This document shows, one piece after another, positions 1 to 15,174 of a stretch of 64,000 nt of DNA; the stretch's first letter is position 1; each line of letters opens with the position of its first letter. The DNA comes from Corallium rubrum (Eukaryota > Cnidaria > Anthozoa > Scleralcyonacea > Coralliidae), in the NCBI GenBank assembly GCA_964035015.1, contig OZ035998.1, forward strand, positions 23,803,979-23,867,978, in the 5' to 3' direction. The notes beneath the pieces were generated by a model that was not told the DNA's origin, searched no databases, and was given only the letters and a program-made list of their open reading frames with translations. The position numbers and the translations under genes were made by a program.

Positions 1-255
1 CTTTTGAATATTTTTGCTTTGCCATTTAAGTGATGGACATTTCACTACTGTGTATTTATATGCTTAATAATTAGCATTAGCAAGAAGAATGACTTTAGTT
101 AATGCTTGATGGCCTGATTTTCCTAATTTGGGACTTATAGTATTACCAATATGTTATTACTGACAGTATAAAATAGTAAAGCTTATTAATATTCTGCTTA
201 TAAAAAATTAAAATAACACATTAAACAATGTATTCATTTATTCCGATAATTTTAG

Positions 256-1192
256 GTTGTACGAATGCAACTGACATGTCCACAACCCCCTCCCTTGCCA
301 GACGTTGAAGCAGCAAAGCTTGATGAAATCCGGCGGACTGTTCATATTAGGCACTTACCAAAAGATGTAAGGCTTACAGATAGTAGAAATTCGTTTTGTA
401 AAAGTACTGGTTAATAAACGAGTAGGAGTGTTTTATGTAATATTTAAAACATGACCAGTGATGTTTTATCAGATCTAAAACACGAAGCGGTGGCTGAGTG
501 TTTTCGATCTGATAAATCACGTACTGCGAACGTTTTGAATATACCTTAAAAAACGACCCATTTGGTAAGTTCATCGGCAGGACCTAGCCTCCTCCCCAGG
601 CATCTCTATTAATTTTATAAGAGTCGTATTTTTTATGTTGGGTTACCTGTGGTATAATTCTGACGAGTGACGATTATGTGGCAGTCGGAGAAAATTGAGC
701 GTACCCCTCCCCATGCAAAATTTTCTGAGGACGGCCCTGTTGATTGGTCTTGTAATTTTCAAGAATACGTTGTCTAAGCCGTGAAAATCAAAAGTAAAGT
801 TTAATATGTAAATCAGGGTGATTTTTAATCAGATATAAAGCCACGAACATGGAACTGATTTCCTTCGCATTGTGTTTTCCTCGTGAGTTATTAATGAATT
901 TTTGAACAAGGTATGAATAATTTTGTGACTTCATTTAATGCTTTCTGTCTTAAAACATGTTTAACAGATTACCGCAGAACAATTGATGTCATTTTTTTCG
1001 GCCTGTGGTGATATTCGATATGTTCGAATTGTTGGAGATGAAGAGGAATCAGTTACTAGGTTGGATATTTATCTTACGTTATAATTATCTGTTATCTAAG
1101 TTCCAAGCTGAAAGTTTTAAAATGTTTCGTTTTTCCGAGCGAAGCGAGTTTCTACTCTGGATTATTTGTGTAGCAGCACGTTTTTTTTTGTC

Positions 1193-1265
<73 letters not shown>

Positions 1266-1297
1266 TAATCAACAGCAACAACAACAGCAACAACAGC

Positions 1298-1391
<94 letters not shown>

Positions 1392-1423
1392 TAATCAACA
1401 GCAACAACAACAGCAACAACAGC

Positions 1424-1511
<88 letters not shown>

Positions 1512-4500
1512 GCAGCAGCAACAACAGCAACAACAGCAGAAGCAACAACAACAGCAGCAGCAACGACAACAGCAAGAACAACGACGACAACGACGTCGTC
1601 TATTATTGCATCTGTCTAGAAATGTTTACAAAGTAGATATAAAATATAGATAGACTTTAACCAAGTTACATTTTTGGGTTTGACACACAAGGAAACATGC
1701 AGTATAAGTGTAGAGTACACCATGCAGTCGTGATTCGTACACATTGTAAAAAGCGCTAACAGACTAACTCCTTTATTGCATGGACTATGTTTATAGCAAA
1801 GCGGAGAGATAGTAAACTGCCGATTTATTTTTTTTTGCAACGAAGTACTGATGTTTAGGGCCTTGTAACCAAATTTGGGAAGTTTACCACCTTTTCGCTT
1901 TGGTATATGCAAAACACAGCACTATGCTAGAAATCATTAACTCGCATTGTTGTCACTTCATAACTCACATCTTTTTGGCGCCTCTCGCGGTATTGCTCCC
2001 CGGGTGTAGGTCGCTCCCTAAACACAACATTGCTTGTTCAATATGAATTTGAAGTTCTTTATTTCTTTGGGCAGGTATGCATTTATCGAATTCAATGAAA
2101 CCAGTTGTGTTGGGAGAGCCCTTCAGTACAACGGAGCTCTATTTGGTGGCGTGCCATTGAAGTAAGTATAAGCCTAATATTATTGAAATAAAATAAATAA
2201 CTATAAATCATGTTAATCATCTTGCCATCGAAATCATCTAAAAGCCATCTTGGTTGATTTTTTAGTTGACAAACACTGTTAACAGACCGCTGACCACTAT
2301 GTTTGTTTTGGCAAGGGTATTGAAAAATAAATGAAAATCAATCAAGATGGCGTCCAATTTTACGTGATTGAAAACGATCTATTGTATCTGTTACTTATAT
2401 CGTTATTATCATAATGATATTCGCATGTCAGTGTTGCATTGCATCGATGTTCTTTTTCTTGCTGTTTCTTTCATTACCAGTTTACTATATAACTGTCTAT
2501 TGTTTGCGCTGTGAACACTGTAATGTCTGATTTTATCCATTTTTAATTGCGCAGGGTTGATTACTCTAAACATGCCATAGTGAAGCCGGAAAAAGAGATT
2601 GCACGCACTAAAAGCGTGCTGGACAAAACTATGAAAAAAGTTACTGAAGCCTCAAAACTTGTCAGCGAGGAGCTTGATGGTAAGTCATACTCATACATAA
2701 AACTTGTACTCTCTATTGTGTCGTAGCCAATAATATTGCAATTTCTGGTTTAGACCACCAGCACGTTTCCAGGTTACGATAATGTTATTTAACAGACGTT
2801 TGGCAGACTCTTATCAAGCTTAAATATTCAGAAAATGTCAACGAACCCAACCTTGTTATATATCGGAATAAACTACCATAGACGTAGACATGCATAGACG
2901 TGGACAGACATAGCATAGTATATATTATTATAATCGTTGGATTGAAACGCTTACATCTTTGTTCCTGATCTCATGTAACTAAAATTCGTCATTATTTTCG
3001 CGTAATCTTATGTCCTTCCCTCTGTGCTAAGTTAGCATAATTATGAATTATAATTAAAGTGTATATGGAACGAAAATTAAGTTTGTCTTATTTGAAAGAA
3101 CTCTTAAAATAATGGGGAATGTCAATTTATAGCTTTTTCATATTTTACTTAGTTCTTGAGATATTTAGACTTATGTGATATTCAAATAAGATAACTTAAT
3201 TATGGTTCGTTTTTTCACTAATTAACATATTCGAAAATCGTGAATATTTTTAAGATTATTGAACAAAATCACTTGTAACTTGTCTTTCATGTTTAGTTGC
3301 ATGAACTGTAGCAATATGCAAAGTTTCAAGTGATTTTGTTCAATAATCTTAAAAATATTCGCGATTTTCGAATATGTTAATTAGTGAAAAAACGAACCAT
3401 AAGTTATCTTATTTGAATATCACATATGTAAGTCTAAATATCTCACGAACTAAGTAAAATATGAAAAAGCTGTAAATTGATATTCCCCATTATTTTAAGA
3501 GTTCTTTCAAATAAGACAAACTTAATTTTAGTTTCGTATACACTTTAAACTTGCGTTACAGCGTTTGGTCGACGTTCAAGCACAAATACTCAGAAAACCA
3601 GACAGGAATCGAAGTTGCAATTTAACTTCTGCTGTTATACTATAACGCTGTACGCAAGTTGCACGATCATGCGCACGCATCGTTTTGGCGGCCCACAGGC
3701 ATTATTTTGGCGAGTGAATTGCATAACAAATGTGGTAAATGAAAGAAATTTAACAACATCCGAAGATCTGAACATATTAGCATCAGGAATTGTTTCTATC
3801 TTTAAAAATAGTTAAATTTCGTTTAATATTGACCACGTTTTAATGCATGTAGCCCGCCAAATGATGCGCGCGCAACATCGTGCAACTGGCCTATTAGGGA
3901 GCACATGTGACTTTTGTTCATCCAAGTCCCAGTAACCCATTCCTGCCTGAGCCGACCAAGAACGGCCCGCTTACCTTTTTACTCTGTCCAACGCCAGATG
4001 ATTTTACTCGTCAACGAGAGAACCCTTTGGCTCGATTTCCAGCTGTCTCTTGGGTCCCGGTACTTACCTCTCCCGAAATCGCGGCTGGACTCGTAAGGTT
4101 ACGTTTCAAATGGCGATCAATAGAATGCTGACAGTGCTGATGAGTGAGTGAGGCATGCGATCGCATTTTAGAGACATTTAAGATTTATTTAACAGCAAGC
4201 TCTAGAGAAATTGGTTAATGACCAATATATTTTCGTCTTAAAGCCTACAGGATCAGGGAAGTCACTTATGTTTCAGTTAGCTTCTATGATTTTTGATATC
4301 GTGAAATTAATTTATACAAAACGTCACAGACACGTTCTGTTGCGTCTCTTCCGGGGAAGGTAAGTATACCGGGACGGGAGACGGCTGGAAATCGAGCCTA
4401 GAGAACATCGGACAGCATAACATGGGTTAGTATAACAATAGAGTTGATGTTTGCGGGCATAAATATGTTTTTGGCCCGACTCAGGCTCATTTTAGCCCGA

Positions 4501-7500
4501 GCCGAAGGCGAGGGTTAAAATTAGCTCTGAGAAGGGCCAAAACATATTTATGCCCAAAAACATCAACTGTATTACTATTATAATAATTTTAGTGGGCATT
4601 TAGAAGAAAATCAAAGACAATATACGGTAAACAGTATCTTCAACAGTGTCAACCCAGACATGGCCACTCAGAAATCTCCGTAAAATTTATTATCCGCTAG
4701 GTACATTTCACCGATACTTGTAGCTTTTTTAAAGCTTTTCGCGCAGATTTATTTACACGACCAGCAAGAACATATTCATAATACCATTCTTCGTAAATTT
4801 TGTAAAGCTCTGAGTAAGCAAAATATTAGCTTTCAAGTAAACTAATTCAGCTAGTCGCTTCAGACACGAAACGCCTTTGAGCTTCTGTTTGCAATCTTAA
4901 ATTTCTCTTATGCTTTACATGCCCTGCCTTTCACGCTTATTTGTTTGCATAGGCGGCAAGAACGTAGTCAGAACAATATTCTTCGTAAATTTCGTGAAGT
5001 TCTAGGCTATACTTTTCAAAATATTAGCTTTCTTGACTAAACAAATTACACATAACAACACGTCGAAACGATCATTCTCCATTTTAGCCCGCAAAATACA
5101 CCACAATGCCCGATAAAATTATTATAAGAATGGTTAGAACGTTTAACTGATCATCGTAAAGTTGTAGGTTCAATCTCTGTATGGGGATCACAAACATTTT
5201 CTGAGTATTTGAGCTTGGCGAACATCTCCAAACGCATCTGGTACACGTACCACTTTTAACACCAGATAAGGTTATTCATGTCAGCAAAGTCAACCTGTTT
5301 TATTGCAAGGATACCATTTGTTTAACATAGTTGCTCTAATTTCTAGACGATAATACGAAGTCTCGGAAAAGTTCACGAAGTCGGTATGTAGTGTATCATG
5401 AAGTATTATTATCTTAATTATTAAGAAATGCAAAACTTAAAAGTGTTTTTGTTCTGGATGTATCACCACTCACTTATATATACTGTAACTGGACTGCGGG
5501 TACCATATATCAACGACTGACAGAGTCACCGATTCAAAATGGCGGTTTATGGGTCCTTTGTCCTGTAATAGTAACCCTTACCCCTGACCTTTTTCTCATA
5601 AATAGATTTCTTATTAGATTCGCAAGGTCGTGGGTTCAATTCCTGCCGGAAGGCCTGTGTAGTTGCATTTTTCGCAACTGGTCCCGGTTTGGTCTTAAAA
5701 TATATATATTCTACACTCGAATTTTCCTTCACCAAAAGTCCTTAGAACATGCTATGTAATCGAGTGAAATGCCCAATATTACTTATTAGATTTCTAATTA
5801 GATTGATTGGTCTGCGGGCGTAGGTGAGCCGGAGTGAAATAAACATTTTGGATAGAATAAGGTCAGCGGTCGCTACCGTGAGTGAAAGGACTCATATTTC
5901 TTGCAACATCGTTCGGTCACTTAATCGGGACCTGTAGTCCAGTTATGTATAGTTTGACAAGGACGTAGCCAGGCAGCTGCGGCTCCCCTCTCCCCTTATG
6001 GGATATAAAACGACAGACATGTAACTGTGAAATGATTAAATGCATGATGTGACATTTACACATTTTGAATATTCATATATGATGTTCTTTAACTTCAGTA
6101 TATTGTAAAATCCTCCCCCGTAATGCAGGAAATGCTATTTTAGAGACTCTAGATTTTAAAATTTTCCAGGGCAGTAGTCCCCCGGACTCCCCTAAAATTG
6201 GTCGCCTCCCCCCTTTGAAAATCCTGGCTACGCCCCTGTAGTTCAGTGATCCTCACATGTATGTATTTGTTCAACTATGGGCTGATTACATCTGCAATGT
6301 GTGGTTTGGTGTAGTTAAACCAATCCAAAGATATGACTGATTTTCCGTTTTCTCCCACATACAACGTGTGACGTCATTGCTCAAATTGCATAGCCAATAA
6401 CTCAAGAATGGGATAAGATTTGAAAGGCATGTAAAAGCCGTTTTTCATTATCTTACGTGTTCTCCCAAATACAGTCTTAAAAACCTGAAGTGAAATTTCG
6501 TTTCACAGGCACTTTAAGACTAAGTAAGACTCGACTATTCATTTGTGTTTTAAAAAAAGGGTAATGAAAATTACGAAAGGGTCATTTCAGAATATGTTAC
6601 AATATTGACAAAGAAGCCATGCACAAATTACTTACCTTATCTTTTTGGTAGTATGCTTATAATTTTAACTTTTGTGTCGGACTCTCGGACCAGTCCAAAT
6701 ATTTCAGTGTTTTCCCGCTCTTTTTTCGAGATACGAGCTCGGATGTCACGCAGGCGCAAAACGTTTGGCAGCGGTGTTGCATAAATATGTTTCACGAGGA
6801 ATGTTTAAGAAAAGCAACCAACCAATGAAAATACGGAGTCCACCAGCCAAGCCTCGGAATTAGTGCCGGTCACTGGTCATTGACCGGTAAAATTATCCAA
6901 TTGTTCAGTAGATATCGTTGTTACCGGTCAAACCGGTCATGCATGACCGGTAAATTTTTTTTTCTCAAAAAAATGCGGGTGAAATCGGGATTTTTGTTTC
7001 GGAAAATGTTGCTTTTATAATCGTTGCAGACGTTCAGTTCGGGAAACGAAAGCACTACGCATATAATTTCATCCAAATATAACATCTGCATTTCAGACGA
7101 TACTTCATCGCACATAGCAGCAGTCCGACTCTGAAACAACTGACGCAATAAAACGATCGACCTTGTTCTCTAAATATCTGGGTAGACTGGGTTCTGTTCT
7201 ATCCCAGATTCCCAGGACAGAATTGGAACTTTTAATGAATGTCTTACTGCCGTATCATACAAAAGATACATTTACTTGTTATCTGATATACAATGTTATC
7301 ACAGTTTCGATCGTGACACGCAGTTACTATTTTGTATTACCCTGATAAATAAAATTGTTAATAAAATTGTTCTTTGTTCGTCTTTTTCTTGCCAAAGAAA
7401 TATTTTTTGAGAATTGTGATGTCAGTTGTTCAATACGTAAACTAACTTATACTGGTTACACAAGTGCACGTTGCACTTAAACGTTAATAGACAATAGGTG

Positions 7501-10500
7501 AATAAACAAATATGACCGGTAACAAATCTTCCGTGACCGGCAAATTTAATTTCTTACCGGTCACAATGACCAGCTGATTTCCAAGATTTATGTCGAGGTT
7601 TGCCACTGGCCGATGCCAGGGCCTTTTCCCGCCCTACCAATTTCAAAAAGGCCCTGGGAACGAGGTGCAACAACACGGTTGTTTTGAAACATCAATATAC
7701 TAAGCACACTTTCTTTTTAGTTCACCATCTCGCAGTAGGCGATCTCGTTCGCGATCACCTTCAAGATCAAGAAGACGAAGATCACATTCAAGATCAAGGT
7801 ATGATAGACGTGGCGGAGCTCAAACTCAATCAAAATACGCTTTGCTATATCCAAAATACTGCCCATATACAGTACTATATTCACTTAGCATCTACAGCAC
7901 CCCTCTACTTCTCTACCTTGTAGAGTACAGATCGTATATATTAGGACGTCTTGGTAGTGGTTGATTGAAGAAGCGTATATTTGCAAAGTATTCCCCTCGT
8001 GTTCTTCTGGTTCGCGAAGCATTTATTATAAATTCATCAATTGGAGTAATGCCTAACTATAGACCACTTTCATAAAGCCCACCGCTTTAAATATTCTTTT
8101 ATGTGCATCTAAATGAGCCTTTCTGGCCTCGTTATGAAGCAAAGATTCTTTTAAATTGAAGACACAAAGAGGCTAGAAAGGCTTATCAAGATGCACATAA
8201 AAGAATATTCAAATTAATCACTATTATGAAAGTGGTCTATTAGTGGGGCATATATCTACAGTACTTTTAAAAATGTTTACCTGGGGACAGACATGCGAAC
8301 GAATTTCTGTGATCTGAATATGTATTTGTATATATGTGTGGACGGACCACTCGCGGTTAAAATTAATATAGTTCTTGACAAAAATATTTGACTATGCGTA
8401 TAAGCAACATAATTTATTCTTGACAAAAAGGCTTGAGAAAGGAGTTTTTAGGAAATGTATGTACGTCACTATGAGCAGAAACAAATCAACGTCTACGTAT
8501 AAAGCAAAACAACGTCTTGAGTAGAAGGAAACACGTCAAATCGAAACTCTGAAAGGAGGAAAAAGCAATAGTAACTAAAACTTGAAAACCAACGAAGAAG
8601 TAAAGTCCAGCGAAAAGTTTGAGTTTACGATAAAAATATAGAGCAGCCACTTTCAGTAATCACGAACATTTACTAGCAAAATTGTTCGAATTTCCCTGTT
8701 TACATTCTATCAATCCTGTCCTTAAAGTATTTCAAACGTATCCATTGCATGTCAGTTTGCTTGCCTGTTGTATTTTTTATAACTGTGGCTGCCGTCTTAA
8801 TTGTAAAACCACTACGTAGCTTGTCCATAATTTGGCATAAAACTCGGAAAAGGAGCAATTTTTCTTCTGTAAAACGTACAAATGCTGTGGAAATATGTAT
8901 TAACATGTAGGTGAAAACAGTCTCAGCACTTCAGATTTCGAAATGAAAAATTGTTTTTGTTAATAGCTTAAACGAATTTGAAATGCCATTAATGAATATT
9001 AGCCGTGGCCGCCAGCCAGGTAGTTGTTTGAGTAGTTTTCAATCAATTCAATGTTTTTGAAAAATGTTTTCAGATGCTGTAGCGATGTTTTTTGTAAGCA
9101 TGGAATGAAAGAACTGTAAAATATAACCTTAATATTTTGACAAAATTTTTACGCCTGCCTCAGTAGCCTATTTCCAGTCCCCCAATAGCATTAATATTTT
9201 CTAATCAGGGAGTATTTACAAAAATTAATGTAAAAGCGGGCCAGGTGTTATTGCATTTATGTATTTCTAGTATTTTGTGCAAGAAGACAGTATAATTTAT
9301 ACTGGTATGCTGCAATGGGAGTAAAAAATCAGGCAAATTGAAGGCCTGGGAGGTACGGGACTCCCGTATATTGACTATACAGGGATGTGTCACTGGAAAG
9401 GGTATGGTTTTCATTTTTGGCATTTTTGTTTGGAACAGGGTACTGGTGTAATAATTATCACACTTTTGATCTGGTGCAAGGTGTGTTCTTATATACTGGC
9501 AGTTATTTAGGCTAGCACAAGGTACCCTATGTTTTTCTTTCTTTCAGTTTGCAACAGGGTACCATTTTTAGCCATTTTGCGTGAAACAGGGTAAAAAATA
9601 TGCAACTCCTTTGTCTGGAGTAACAGAATAGTTTTATGGGTTCAGTGGTACGCCCCTATCCTGAATTTGAAGGATAGCCCTTCCCTGGAATTGAAGGCAG
9701 GTTGTATTCATAATAATAAACATCAAACACGAGGGGTTTGCATTAATGTATTTCTAATATAGTTGTGATCAGTACAGTGTGAGGTACATTAGTTTCTTCT
9801 CACAAAGTCTTTATTTGTAGAGATCGCTATAGTCGTCCAGCACGTCGACGCTCGCCTTCACGGGAAAGATACAGAGGAGCGCGACGAGTTTCCAGAAGCC
9901 GTAGTCGGTAAGCTACATACGTGTATTATATATTGTTTTGGGAAATAAGTTGGGGTTTTCGCCCACTGTAATTGATCAGTTGTTGTTTTAATAACTCTAT
10001 TCTTATTTTATGGAAAATCGGCACTATGTGTTTATATAATCTATTTAATGGCAAAAAACAAACTATCGATTTAACTAATTGGTAGAATTCAAAACAACTT
10101 ATGTTAACCAACGCCTGTGGTTTGGGTTCACATTAATCTTAGAATTCTTTCAAAACTGTCTATTTTGTTTGAATCAGGCTATATATATGCACATGGGTAG
10201 CATATTTTTTTTACTATAGTCATAGTCAATCGAGATATGGTCTGGAAACTCAGCTAAAGTCTTTGGTCTATCTTTTTGTTCGCCTTTATGCATTTTTGTG
10301 CACGGTGTACGGTCACTGAACACATTGTGTTTTAGTATAATGAACGAATTGTCCAATAGCAACGTTTCAGTTCAATCACTCAACCGTGCTATTTAAATAT
10401 TAATAAACCTAAAATAAAGGATGTGCACGGTGTAAGGTACGGTTCAACATAAAATCCCAGCTCATTATAGGCGCTTTGAAGTTTGCCGAGTTTCCAGACC

Positions 10501-13500
10501 ATATCTCGATTGACTATGCTATAGTGTATACAGTGTTCTCCGCAGACTCCGTTACTAGATCGATATTTATAAATGCTCATGAATATTCATAGCTTTTGTA
10601 CTTTTCCCTGGAGTTTGTTTATTTACCAAAAAAGATGGCGGCGGTACATTTAACCACAATGCTTTGCGACCTCAAATCAGCTCAAACAACAACTAAACAT
10701 TGTTTATCACGCTAACATGGCTTAAGTAAGCAAGAACTTCATTCCTACCAAAGTTGATCTTTTTAAAGACATATATCTTCCGATAATTGTACAAGAAACA
10801 ATATTTACTATGCGCAAAGGATTGGTCAATTAAGGAGACATAATTAGATGTTTTTGCAGTTAGTTTCTTCATGAAAAAGCACATAGGTAATGTTATTGTT
10901 TCTTTTTGGCGTGTTTGCCTTCGATTATCACGACCATTCTTGTCCCCAGAGGCTCTCAAAGATAGATCTCAAGACCACCATAGACTGGGTTTTGGAATTG
11001 GAAACTCCAATCCAAGTTGGCTGACTCGTTGCTGAAGTGCAAAAAAGATTTAGTTTATCAAAGGATCTCAGGGCTTTAGTTTATACTTGAACTTTTGTCT
11101 TCTCCTTATGGAGAATGAATTATTCAAATTTGACACTGAGCTGAGCAGTGCTGGCAAATAGCAGCGCGGTTGTGCGCCACCCTGTCCAACCAGGCTTAAC
11201 TTTAAATTGCGGTGGTGAGAAGCAGCACACTAACAGCACACGTCACCCGTGCTCCCATTCCTATATATTTACTTCCGGGTAAGAAAAGATAAATAATGTG
11301 GTTCCAAGTTTGCGACCCGACTCTAAGATTTATTTTGGATATATTTCATCTTGATTAGTTAGTTTGGCATAAATGAAATATTTTGATTGGCTTATCATTG
11401 CAATTTTCTATCCACGGCTAGAGAATAGCGCGAAGACCAACAAGATTCACAGATTCGTAACAGGAAAGACAAATTTATACTAATATGCTATATTACATAT
11501 ACTTTGTGATATCATATATCTGAATTGTATAAATTCTTCTTCGTGATTTTCTCATGGACTAGATCACGTTCGCCTTCGCCTTACAGACGACGATCGCACA
11601 GATCTTCATCAAGATCTCGCCTTGCGCGTGGATCTAACAGTCGAAGTCACAAGTCCAAGAGCCCAAGTCCAAGCAGGTGAAAAAGAAAATGGAAATTATG
11701 CTTTTCTGCATTGTTCTTTATTACGTAACATGCATCTAAATCATAAATCGGCGACGATCTGCGACTGTCGGCGATTTATGAGAACTAGGCTATAGAAACA
11801 GGAGTGAACGTTTGGGAGAAGGGAAAAAAGCCGTTGGAAACAATGAGCCATTTGCACGATGACGTAAGATACAACTACCAGAATGCTTTGCTAGCATCTT
11901 TGTGCTGATAAATGGAGGGTACTGGCAAAGCATTCTGGTAGTTGTAGTCTCTCAAAGCTATTTTACGTCATCGTGCAAATGGCTTATTCCTAGATTTTTA
12001 CAAGCGTTGCTATATGTCGATGGAAATTGGAAAATGGAAACTAGAGAATTTTTTAATTTTTTAATAACCAAGCCCACGGGAAACAAGCAAAACTGAGAAG
12101 CAGTTTCGCCCCCTCTTTTTTCTTTATTAAATTTGGTTCTCTTCTTTCCTCTCTGCCTCTATTCCGTTTTTCCTGCCTGCCTGGTTGTTTTTTTCTTTTT
12201 TCTCTTTCTGTCTTCCCCTCTTTCTTTCTCCTCCCTCTCTCTCTGCCCGCGTTTCTCCATTCCTTTTCTCTTTCATTCAATCTTTATACCTTTCCTTTTT
12301 TTCTTTTTTTTTCAAACCTTTGTTACTCATCTTATTAGTTATTATTTCCTAACGTCATTTTTCTTTTAATCAGAGATCGTAAACGTCGTCGTTCTACCTC
12401 TAGAGGTCGGTCAAAAGACAGAACGAAGCGTCGGTCGAAGGATCGCTCACGTGATCGGTCGCGTGATCGGGGAAAGACTAGGTCGAAAGATAGCTCGAGA
12501 AAGAAAAGCGAAAAGAAGGAAGAGCCGAAGTCACCGGATAAGAAAAAGGAAGATGAAGAAGAAAAGCGTAGTGACAAGGAGGAAGAAGAAAAGGGAGAGT
12601 CCAAAGGGAAAGAAACGTCGAAAAAGAAAGCAGAAAAACCGAAAGAGAAGTCTCGATCAAGGTCTCGCTCAAAAAGTCGACAACGAGAGAAGAAAAGGTC
12701 CCGTGATAAATCTCACAGTCGATCTCCATCTAGATCCCCAAGACAATCGTCTTCAAAGTAGGAAAAATAGCTTTATTACAATTTACGGTAGTTTAAATGT
12801 AGAATTACGTGAGGGATTGATGGTTAATTTCGACAACATGGCCAATAACAACAACTCTAATAATATAACATATATATCAGGATATCTGACGCTGACAGCA
12901 GGTTTGAAAATAGTTAATATAACAATAGGCTATGATAATAATTTTAGTGGGCATTTGAAAGAAAATCAAAGACAGTATACAGTAAACAGTATCTTGAACA
13001 GTGCCGCCATCCCGCCGGCATGTATTTCATTGCAATAAATATTTACACAACACATAACTTAAGCGGAAAAACGCAACATTTGTCATCAAAACAATTTTTG
13101 CTTCAGAGTATTCACGAGAAAAGTATACAATTCCATAAACAACAAACCAATAGTGATTAGCACTGTTAAAACTGGTAAGGCCCAAATCAGCGGACTAAAA
13201 TACCCACAAAATACACGATAAAATTATTGTAATAGAAAATAATCATGCTTGGAAGCTCGACAAAAGTCATTGTTTTATGTTTTTGTTCAGGTTTATGGAA
13301 ATTTGTGCGCTTTCATGGTTGCTGAACATATTATGTTTTCTGTATATTGAAGCAATCATCCAATAGCAACACGTGGGTTTAAACACTCGACCGTGCTGTT
13401 TAAATATTGTTCAAAAACTCATTAATAATTCACGAGGAAAACACAAAGGAAATCAGTATCGTGTCCGTGATTTTATACCTGATAAAACTTCTTGACGTCA

Positions 13501-15134
13501 GAAAGCATACTAATGAACATATAATTTTATATAAAGAATACTAATGAACATACAATTTTATGTAAAGAATACTAATGAACATACAATTTTATATAAAGAA
13601 TACTAATGAACATATAATTTTATATAGAGAATACTAATGAACATACAATTTTATGTAAAGAATATATACGAATCGTTTTTGAAGCCATTCAAAACACTCG
13701 CATCACGTGTTTTATCAGATTAAAACACTCGGGCTGCGCCCTTGTGGTTTTAAATCTGATAAAACACTCCTGCTCGTGTTTTAAATAAAGCTAAAACAAA
13801 GGATTGTGCACTTTCAGGTACCTTTCCACTTGACTCGTAGTTTGTTGGTTAACCACTTTGAATTTTGCCGGGTTTCCAAACCATGTTTATATTCTATGAA
13901 CTACCTTTATAAGAGTACATATGCACAGGAGCGGTATGTTTTATTTGTTTTATAAAATAAGAAGAAGAAAAATCAAACTAAAAGTGAGGTAGTTTTAGAA
14001 TTTGGCGGGCTTTCCGGCCAGCTGACGCCATTCTACGCCACTTTACGTCATTCATGATCTATGTTCTCTTATAAATGCACGGAGCCCAACCAATCAGAGC
14101 GTGCGTAGAGGGCACCTTATTTTATAAAAGAGGACGAAAACACATTTTGCCGTCATGCAGCAAAACATGAAGTCGCCGAGTAGTGGAGGATTTGTTTACC
14201 TCGATTTTCACCCAGAAACAGTGGTTATGCTTCGTTTTTTTTTAAATAATCCCGAAAAACTAACCCTATCATGCGCACTGTTGTTGTGGAACAACTTTAT
14301 CTTTTTTACTCGTTAAGGGAAGACGTTTTGGAACGCCATGCATGAAACACACTTCATGTTGATTAACCTGATTGTTGTGGGACAACGCCAGACGATTTTA
14401 TTCGTCAAGATAAGACGTCTGGAAAGCCATACATGAAAGGGTAGACTTTCTCAATTTTTGACATTTTTGACCTTTCAGTTCCTCGTTGAAAAGGACTTTT
14501 CCCACCTGCAGCGCGCCAAAAATCACCAGTGAATTTTTCGAATGGTGACGTAATTCGGGAAGTAATTATATTCAGGCTAAATTGCTATGCAAGTGCTATC
14601 TTTGGAAGTTGGAGTTAAACAGACTCTTGAAAACGTTTTAGTAGGGGTAGAACCACTTTCTATTGCATGTACGGCAACCCGAAACACGTCCAAACAGGGC
14701 GATGTACATTTCAGCGATTTCCCGCCAGAATATTTAATTAGATTCAAAAACCTGCATGCGAAACAAGTCCGCCTCTCACCTCCCGCCTTTCCGCTCGCCC
14801 GCAAAGACTAGCGCTAAGAGGCGGACTTGGAGCAAGTCTAATGAAAGGGCTACACCCTAGGTCTCACTTGTCGTAAGACTTCTATCTCCGATTGTTGGCG
14901 ATTCTTACGACAGCCACGTTCATACTTGTCGTAAGAATCGGGGATTTTTCATTTCCCTGATCGTCCCAGACGAGTGATTTCAGTGTTGTTCTGTGTTCAC
15001 ACATGCCGTAAGAATCCACGATCATCGGCGACCGCTGTAATTGGCAATGCTGTTGCGGATACCCTGCCTGTTATGTTTTGATTGTTTGTACTGTAATTTT
15101 TGTTAAATATTTGTAATGTCATGAGGCGAAGTTT

Positions 15135-15174
<40 letters not shown>

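Larger units (their letters stand above)
13250..13890. mobile_element. Diverged, interrupted relative of the 298-bp TIR family
   Basis: The left part carries ATCCAATAGCAACACG and CTCGACCGTGCTGTTTAAAT. The right part carries AAAACAAAGGATTGTGCACT and GCCGGGTTTCCAAACCAT. These are in the same order as in the 10221 copy. Between them sit a 31-base tandem repeat and a palindromic repeat. No target duplication is visible. Confidence 0.45.

Noticed and set aside
1162-1636. Long poly-Asn, poly-Leu and poly-Thr ORFs
   Set aside because: They are translations of an AAC microsatellite in an intron, open in several frames on both strands.
5590-5720. tRNA-like T-arm (GTGGGTTCAATTCCTGCC)
   Set aside because: Only a box-B-like stretch is present. 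No matching acceptor stem or second copy was found in the window, so neither a tRNA nor a SINE can be supported.
7163-7345. 60-codon ORF inside the ACCGGT element
   Set aside because: No recognisable domain and no start or splice evidence; not reported as a gene.
12053-12369. ORFs in a pyrimidine-rich stretch before the large SREK1 exon
   Set aside because: Low-complexity polypyrimidine intron sequence upstream of the acceptor at 12373; composition explains the open frames.
12335-13038. ORFs overlapping the Lys/Glu-rich SREK1 exon in other frames
   Set aside because: Shadows of the exon 12374-12757. Only one frame keeps phase with the neighbouring exons and reads as RS/KE repeats.
14577-14811. 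Overlapping 74-75 codon ORFs on both strands
   Set aside because: No known motif. The region is intronic, and its edge (ACTTGGAGCAAGTCTA) recurs at 61.9 kb, so it is probably a repeat.
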